A DNA stretch of 64,000 nucleotides from Pelagibacteraceae bacterium AG-426-G02 (GTDB taxonomy: Bacteria; Pseudomonadota; Alphaproteobacteria; Pelagibacterales; Pelagibacteraceae), in contig QCNQ01000003.1 in NCBI GenBank assembly GCA_003213155.1, positions 31,856 to 95,855 of the forward strand, written 5' to 3'. The position numbers and the translations under genes are program-made. The notes beneath the pieces are model-generated. The model had not been told where the DNA came from and ran no database searches. It saw nothing but the letters and a program-made list of their open reading frames with translations. Below are positions 60,260 through 64,000 of this stretch, piece after piece (position 1 is the first letter of the stretch; every line of letters begins with the position of its first letter).

Positions 60260-60929
60260 AAAATTTTTTTGCTTTTTTAAACAAATTATTAATCATTAAA
60301 GGTGTTATAACTTTAGTATTAACATTTCTAGGACTAGGATGGTAACAAGCAATCAATATTCTATTATCAGGAAGTAAATATTTTCTTCCGTGCTTAAATT
60401 CAAACTTTTGATTTAAACTAAATTTCTTTTTGTAAATTTTAAGACAATTATCAAAAGCGACCTTACCTAACGCAACAATTACTTTAAGTTTTTTTAATTG
60501 TTCTAATTCACTAATAAAATAATCTGAACATTTGATTAACTCATTATTTTTAGGTTTATCTCCAGGAGGCACACATTTCAGTATATTTGTAATGTAAGTA
60601 GATTTTAGTTTTAATCCATCGTTTTTTTTTTCTGAGAAATTTTGATTTGATATATTTACCTTATGGAGACTTTTGAATAAGAAATCACCCGATTTATCTC
60701 CAGTAAAAGCTCTTCCCGTTCTAGTTCCTCCATGGGCCGCAGGTGCTAAACCTATGATCATTAATTTTGCATTGACGTCGCCAAAACCAGTTACGGGTTT
60801 TCCCCAATACTTTTCATTAATGCTTTGTTTTCTTTTTTCAGATGAGATTTTTTTGATAAATTTTGTTAATCGGGGACATTTCCTACAATTTATAATTGTT
60901 TTATTTAATTTTTTAAATTTAATATTCAT
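60249..60929 (-). CDS. Uracil-DNA glycosylase, family 5 (UDGb type)
   Basis: Removes uracil and other deaminated bases from DNA. Motif A, IIGLAPAAHGGTRTGRAFTGD, is the family 5 form without the usual Asp/Asn nucleophile; motif B is HPSPRNVNTKVITP. Cysteines in CRKCPRL at the N-terminus and CVPPGDKP would bind a 4Fe-4S cluster. 226 aa. Start is 2 nt from the start of the divergent phosphatase gene. Confidence 0.88.
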   Translation of the reverse strand: MNIKFKKLNKTIINCRKCPRLTKFIKKISSEKRKQSINEKYWGKPVTGFGDVNAKLMIIGLAPAAHGGTRTGRAFTGDKSGDFLFKSLHKVNISNQNFSEKKNDGLKLKSTYITNILKCVPPGDKPKNNELIKCSDYFISELEQLKKLKVIVALGKVAFDNCLKIYKKKFSLNQKFEFKHGRKYLLPDNRILIACYHPSPRNVNTKVITPLMINNLFKKAKKFSTL

Positions 60930-60931
60930 AA

Positions 60932-61489
60932 ATGAAATTTATAAAAATTTTACTTATCATTTTTATATCTTTAACTTCAACGATTAAAGCTGAATCAAAT
61001 AATAATTTAATCAATGAACTTAAAAATGGAGGTAAAATAATATTTATTAGACATGCACTTGCGCCAGGAGGTGGAGATCCAGAAAATTTTGATATTTTAA
61101 ATTGTAATACACAAAGAAATTTGAATGAAGTTGGAAGAGATCAAGCAAAACAAATTGGTAATTTTTTTAATAAAGAGAAAATTCCAATTAAAGAGGTGAT
61201 TTCTAGCGAGTGGTGTCGTTGCAAAGAAACTGCTTCAATTGCTTTTTCTGAATATAAAACTGAAAAATTTCTCAACTCTTTTTTTAGTGAAAAATTTAAA
61301 AAAAATAAGAATTTACAAATTAAAAATCTAAGATCTTACATAGATAAATGGGATAAAAAGAAAAATTTAATTTTTGTTACACATTATGTTGTCATTCTTG
61401 AAATTTTAGACTATGCACCATCGTCTGGCGAAATTGTAATCTCAGATACAAATTATAAATTGATTGGGAGTATATCTAATATAAAATAG
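60932..61489 (+). CDS. Exported histidine phosphatase family protein
   Basis: 185-aa protein with signal peptide (MKFIKILLIIFISLTSTIKA). Catalytic IIFIRHALAPGGGDPENFD has the RHA motif, with SEWCRCKETASIAF and VTHYVVILEIL supplying the second Arg and His. A periplasmic phosphatase or phosphoglycerate-mutase-like enzyme. The two cysteines in SEWCRC are close together. Substrate not known. Confidence 0.86.
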   Translation: MKFIKILLIIFISLTSTIKAESNNNLINELKNGGKIIFIRHALAPGGGDPENFDILNCNTQRNLNEVGRDQAKQIGNFFNKEKIPIKEVISSEWCRCKETASIAFSEYKTEKFLNSFFSEKFKKNKNLQIKNLRSYIDKWDKKKNLIFVTHYVVILEILDYAPSSGEIVISDTNYKLIGSISNIK

Positions 61490-61495
61490 CATTTT

Positions 61496-62428
61496 ATGAT
61501 TAAATTTTTAATGAAAACATTTCAAACCTTTCCATCAGAGAAAAATTTTGAAAATTGGGAGGTTTTTAATCACGATATTTATTTAAAAAATACCGAGACA
61601 AAACAGAAAGAGATAAGAAAAGCCACTTGCACGGCACGATATGATATTGAAAAAGATAAAAAATTTTCGTGGATGGAAAATTATTTTTTAAAAGATTTAG
61701 ATCCCGAAACGCTTAAAGGTAAAACTTTACTAGACTTAGGTTGTTTTACTGGTGGTAGATTATCAGCTTGGTATGAGAATTATGAATTAGAAAAAGCTTA
61801 TGGTATAGATATTAATCCAATCTTTAAAGTAGCAGCTGATGAGTTTGCATCAGAAAAAAAAATTAATGCAGATTTTAAAATTGGTATTGGAGAAAAATTA
61901 CCTTATCAAGACAATTTTTTTGACTTTGTTGTAAGTACAGACACTTTTGAACATGTTCAAAATTTAAAAATTACAATGGATGAATGCTTTAGAGTTTTGA
62001 AACCTGGTGGAAGTTTATTAGCTGTTTTTCCACAATTTCTTCAACCATTCGAGTCTCATTTAAATTTTGTCACAAACCTTCCATGTATTCATTGGTTTTT
62101 TAATTCTGATAAAGTTTCAAAAAATTACTATGAAATTTTAAAAGAACGAGGAGACTCTGCAAAGTGGTACAATGGAGAAAAATTTAACTTGGAAGAATGG
62201 GAAAAGCTTCCAACTTTAAATGGAACCTCTATTAGAAAATTTGAAAAAATATTGGAGAAAAATAATTGGTCAAATGTGAAATGGGTAAAAAGACCAATAT
62301 TAACAGATGGAAGAAGATCTAAAAAAATATTTTTTAGATTATTAAGTTTTTTATTTTATCCACTTGTTTTTATAAAATACCTGGATGAGTTATTTATGGG
62401 TAGAATTTGTGTTATCTGTAAAAAATAA
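61496..62428 (+). CDS. Class I SAM-dependent methyltransferase
   Basis: 310-aa enzyme with SAM motif I LLDLGCFTGGRLSAWYENY (residues ~78-95), DFVVSTDTFEHVQN as motif II and VLKPGGSLLAVFPQF as motif III. The C-terminus contains FFRLLSFLFYPLVFIKYLDEL, hydrophobic and possibly membrane-associated. Close to LPS-type methyltransferases by style; the target is unknown. It follows the phosphatase gene by 6 nt. Confidence 0.86.
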   Translation: MIKFLMKTFQTFPSEKNFENWEVFNHDIYLKNTETKQKEIRKATCTARYDIEKDKKFSWMENYFLKDLDPETLKGKTLLDLGCFTGGRLSAWYENYELEKAYGIDINPIFKVAADEFASEKKINADFKIGIGEKLPYQDNFFDFVVSTDTFEHVQNLKITMDECFRVLKPGGSLLAVFPQFLQPFESHLNFVTNLPCIHWFFNSDKVSKNYYEILKERGDSAKWYNGEKFNLEEWEKLPTLNGTSIRKFEKILEKNNWSNVKWVKRPILTDGRRSKKIFFRLLSFLFYPLVFIKYLDELFMGRICVICKK

Positions 62429-62441
62429 AATTAATTAATTT

Positions 62442-62567
62442 ATGTCATCAAAAAGAGCAATGAAACAAGCACAAAAACAAGGTTATGCTAGACACAGAAG
62501 TAACATTACTCAAAGTCGATTTGGTCAAAAAAAAAGAAACTTTACAAAAAAAGGTAAAAAGAATTAA
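62442..62567 (+). CDS. 41-aa basic miniprotein
   Basis: Missed by the track: MSSKRAMKQAQKQGYARHRSNITQSRFGQKKRNFTKKGKKN, rich in Lys, Arg and Gln, with no membrane segment. It lies between the methyltransferase and a convergent exported protein (4-nt overlap). Possibly a ribosome- or nucleic-acid-binding protein. No family recognised. Confidence 0.5.
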   Translation: MSSKRAMKQAQKQGYARHRSNITQSRFGQKKRNFTKKGKKN

Positions 62568-62986
62568 CTTTCACTATCAAATTTTTCAATTTTTTTACAT
62601 GTAGAAATTTTAGAAATTCCTTCTTCATCATTTAAAACAGTTTTCATGTAAACTTCTTGTTTGCCTTTTTCAAAAAGTATTTGAGTATAAAATTGTGGAT
62701 ATCCATGTTTGTGAGTTAAAATTTTTCCATTTTCCTCGTAAATATTTCTTACATATGTGTTAGATTTCTTTACACTTAGATCTGTTAATCTGTATTTTTG
62801 ATAAGTTTTTTCTTTGTACACATAGTTTCTGACCATGATTAATTCATTTAAATTAAGTATGTATTCATTCTTTAAAAACTCATCTTGTTTGTCGTCACAA
62901 GAACTCATTACTATGATCTCAGATTTTAAACTTTGGATGGGTAAAATGAATAATAAAAAAATGATAAAATATTTAACTTTTTTCAT
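62564..62986 (-). CDS. Hypothetical exported protein
   Basis: 140 aa with signal peptide (MKKVKYFIIFLLFILPIQSLKS, cut before EIIVMSSC). Two cysteines (SSCDDKQ, STCKKI). Its beta-rich repeats and Tyr/Lys content are like the protein at 49212. Its start is overlapped by the next upstream mini-gene. Function unknown. Confidence 0.6.
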   Translation of the reverse strand: MKKVKYFIIFLLFILPIQSLKSEIIVMSSCDDKQDEFLKNEYILNLNELIMVRNYVYKEKTYQKYRLTDLSVKKSNTYVRNIYEENGKILTHKHGYPQFYTQILFEKGKQEVYMKTVLNDEEGISKISTCKKIEKFDSES

Positions 62987-63146
62987 GTTTGTCAGCTAAA
63001 AATAAACTTATTAAAAATATAGCTGTCCAGCCAAGTCCTAAAAGACCTTTGTATACATTTGTGTCTGCACTCCATATTTTTAGAAACAAAGCTCCAAAGA
63101 TAAGGCCTATTATGTAAATTATTGATACAATTGTAGTTCTACTCAT
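62973..63146 (-). CDS. 57-aa two-helix membrane miniprotein
   Basis: ATG at 63146: MSRTTIVSIIYIIGLIFGALFLKIWSADTNVYKGLLGLGWTAIFLISLFLADKHEKS. Two membrane helices. Overlaps the DUF1289 gene end by 8 nt and the start of the next gene by 14 nt, so it lies in a chain of nested genes. Not in the track. Confidence 0.6.
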   Translation of the reverse strand: MSRTTIVSIIYIIGLIFGALFLKIWSADTNVYKGLLGLGWTAIFLISLFLADKHEKS

Positions 63147-63399
63147 TTTTTAAATTTTTTTTAAAAAGAGAAATACCATTTTCAATTTTATATGTATAGG
63201 ACTCTTCAAAACTTTCTAACTGCCATCCAGACAATCTAGCTTTAATTGTTTTAAGATTTTCTATTTTCCATTGATCTGAAGTATCCTCTTGTTTCCAAAT
63301 TTTTTTTTCATCATTATTTCTGCCACAACCATAACAATATCCAGTTTTAGGATCAGTTTTACAAATGCTTATACACGGCGAAACAATCATAATAATCAT
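63139..63399 (-). CDS. DUF1289 family protein
   Basis: Small protein with the DUF1289 Cys motif: SPCISICKTDPKTGYCYGCGRNNDEKKIW, four cysteines likely to bind iron-sulfur or zinc, then a helical tail. The track start (63444) adds MSNDICCKIYNFSSI; the ATGs at 63399 and 63390 fit the family better and 63399 is used. 86 aa. Divergent from the tRNA and tig genes. Confidence 0.82.
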   Translation of the reverse strand: MIIMIVSPCISICKTDPKTGYCYGCGRNNDEKKIWKQEDTSDQWKIENLKTIKARLSGWQLESFEESYTYKIENGISLFKKNLKNE

Positions 63400-63479
63400 T
63401 ATAGAGGAAAAATTATAAATTTTACAACAAATGTCGTTGGACAAATAGTTTCAATAATATATAAAACTTCAAGATTTGT

Positions 63480-63564
63480 GGGGCGATGGCGGAATTGGTA
63501 GACGCGTCGGTCTTAGGAACCGATAGAGCAATCTGTGAAGGTTCGAGTCCTTTTCGCCCTACCA
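63480..63564 (+). tRNA. tRNA-Leu (UAG)
   Basis: GGGGCGA pairs with TCGCCCT (first pair G-U) as the acceptor stem. The D-arm is GCGGAATTGGTAGACGC, the anticodon loop CTTAGGA (anticodon TAG), the long variable arm TAGAGCAATCTG is typical of Leu, and the T-arm is GAAGGTTCGAGTCCTTT. CCA is encoded (63562-63564). 85 nt. Confidence 0.96.
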
Positions 63565-63574
63565 TCAATAGACT

Positions 63575-64000
63575 ATGAAAGTAACAATAGAAAATAAAAA
63601 AGGTTTAAATAAAGATTTAAAAGTATTCATAGATAAAAAAACTATGAGTTCTCATATGGATCAAAGGTATGAGGAAATTAAAGGAACTGTAAACCTTAAA
63701 GGTTTTAGACCTGGAAAAGTACCAAAGGAAATCTTAAAAAGACAATTTGGAAAAGCAGTTTTTGGAGAAGTCTTAGATAAAGTTATAAAAGACTCTTCAA
63801 CTAAAGCATTGCAAGAAAATAATATCAAACCTGCGGGTCAACCTAAGTTAGATCTAAAAACTTATGGAGAAGATAAAGATCTTGAATATATTATTTCAGT
63901 AACGGAACTTCCAAAGGTTGAAGTTAAATCAATAGAAAATATTAAGTTTGATGAGTATTCAGTAAAAATAGATGATACTGAAGCAGATAAAAGAATTAAG
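63575..64000 (+). CDS. tig: Trigger factor, 3'-truncated by window end
   Basis: Ribosome-bound chaperone and prolyl isomerase. The frame from ATG 63575 runs open through the window end (142 codons seen) and is absent from the ORF track because it lacks a stop. MKVTIENKKGLNKDLKVFI at the start and KGFRPGKVPKEILKRQFG, the ribosome-binding GFRPGKVP motif near residue 47, identify it. It follows the tRNA by 10 nt. Confidence 0.93.
   Translation, partial: MKVTIENKKGLNKDLKVFIDKKTMSSHMDQRYEEIKGTVNLKGFRPGKVPKEILKRQFGKAVFGEVLDKVIKDSSTKALQENNIKPAGQPKLDLKTYGEDKDLEYIISVTELPKVEVKSIENIKFDEYSVKIDDTEADKRIK

Noticed and set aside
63289-63501. 70-aa plus-strand ORF reaching into the tRNA
   Set aside because: It runs antisense to the DUF1289 gene and its end lies inside tRNA-Leu.

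Overview
The window looks like the chromosome of a SAR11-type marine alphaproteobacterium (Pelagibacterales). The DNA is very AT-rich, genes are packed with gaps of a few bases, and many start and stop codons overlap. The gene set fits the group: a TPP riboswitch in front of a sodium:solute symporter of the ThiV (HMP uptake) kind, AprM-AprB-AprA, Xsc, an AmtB ammonium transporter, isocitrate lyase beside a RamB-like regulator, and a TRAP transporter. I see no insertion sequence, prophage, CRISPR array or rRNA. This assignment is from recognised protein families and sequence style; no database search was run.

Layout. 1-2.4 kb: an aldehyde dehydrogenase cut by the window edge, a DUF779 protein, a hotdog thioesterase and a GYD-domain protein. 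2.5-16.1 kb: a carbon-utilisation island with a CUT2-type sugar ABC transporter (binding protein, permease, ATPase), IolG, IolE and IolD of myo-inositol breakdown, a second Gfo/Idh oxidoreductase, a ROK kinase without its zinc cysteines, an HpcH/HpaI aldolase, a D-2-hydroxyacid dehydrogenase, a second aldehyde dehydrogenase and an FAH-family hydrolase. IolB and IolC are not in the window. 16.1-23.3 kb: CcdA, azoreductase, riboswitch-ThiV, an ABC-2 exporter and three surface-glycan type genes. 23.3-28.7 kb: isocitrate lyase, a small protein, the divergent XRE/IrrE-like regulator with repeated TTTACAAA sites between them, a TPR protein, the RseP-type site-2 protease and HU.

28.7-40.9 kb: AmtB flanked by structured RNA elements, GT9 glycosyltransferase, rhodanese, a DsbA-like isomerase, an ABA4-like membrane protein, RecX, a DUF3553-CysQ-miniprotein operon, MnmA, a MetC-like lyase, an MFS carrier, and PabB-PabA-PabC-HIT. 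The pabC reading frame is broken at a run of seven G. 40.9-49.2 kb: a sulfur block with AprM-AprB-AprA behind a good promoter, a TauE/SafE exporter, SuyAB-like sulfolactate sulfo-lyase and Xsc. SuyAB and Xsc would release sulfite from C3 and C2 sulfonates; AprBA can oxidise it and TauE/SafE can export it.

49.2-64 kb: small secreted and membrane proteins, an M23 peptidase, a short-chain dehydrogenase (SDR), TerC, a GMC oxidoreductase, a TakP-like TRAP transporter, an NCS1 permease, another SDR, a DUF3047 protein, a YbgC thioesterase, family 5 uracil-DNA glycosylase, a histidine phosphatase, a methyltransferase, a chain of overlapping mini-genes, tRNA-Leu(UAG) and the start of trigger factor. 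The ORF track missed nine features that I read directly from the sequence: seven short genes (27 to 57 codons), the tRNA, and the truncated tig gene.
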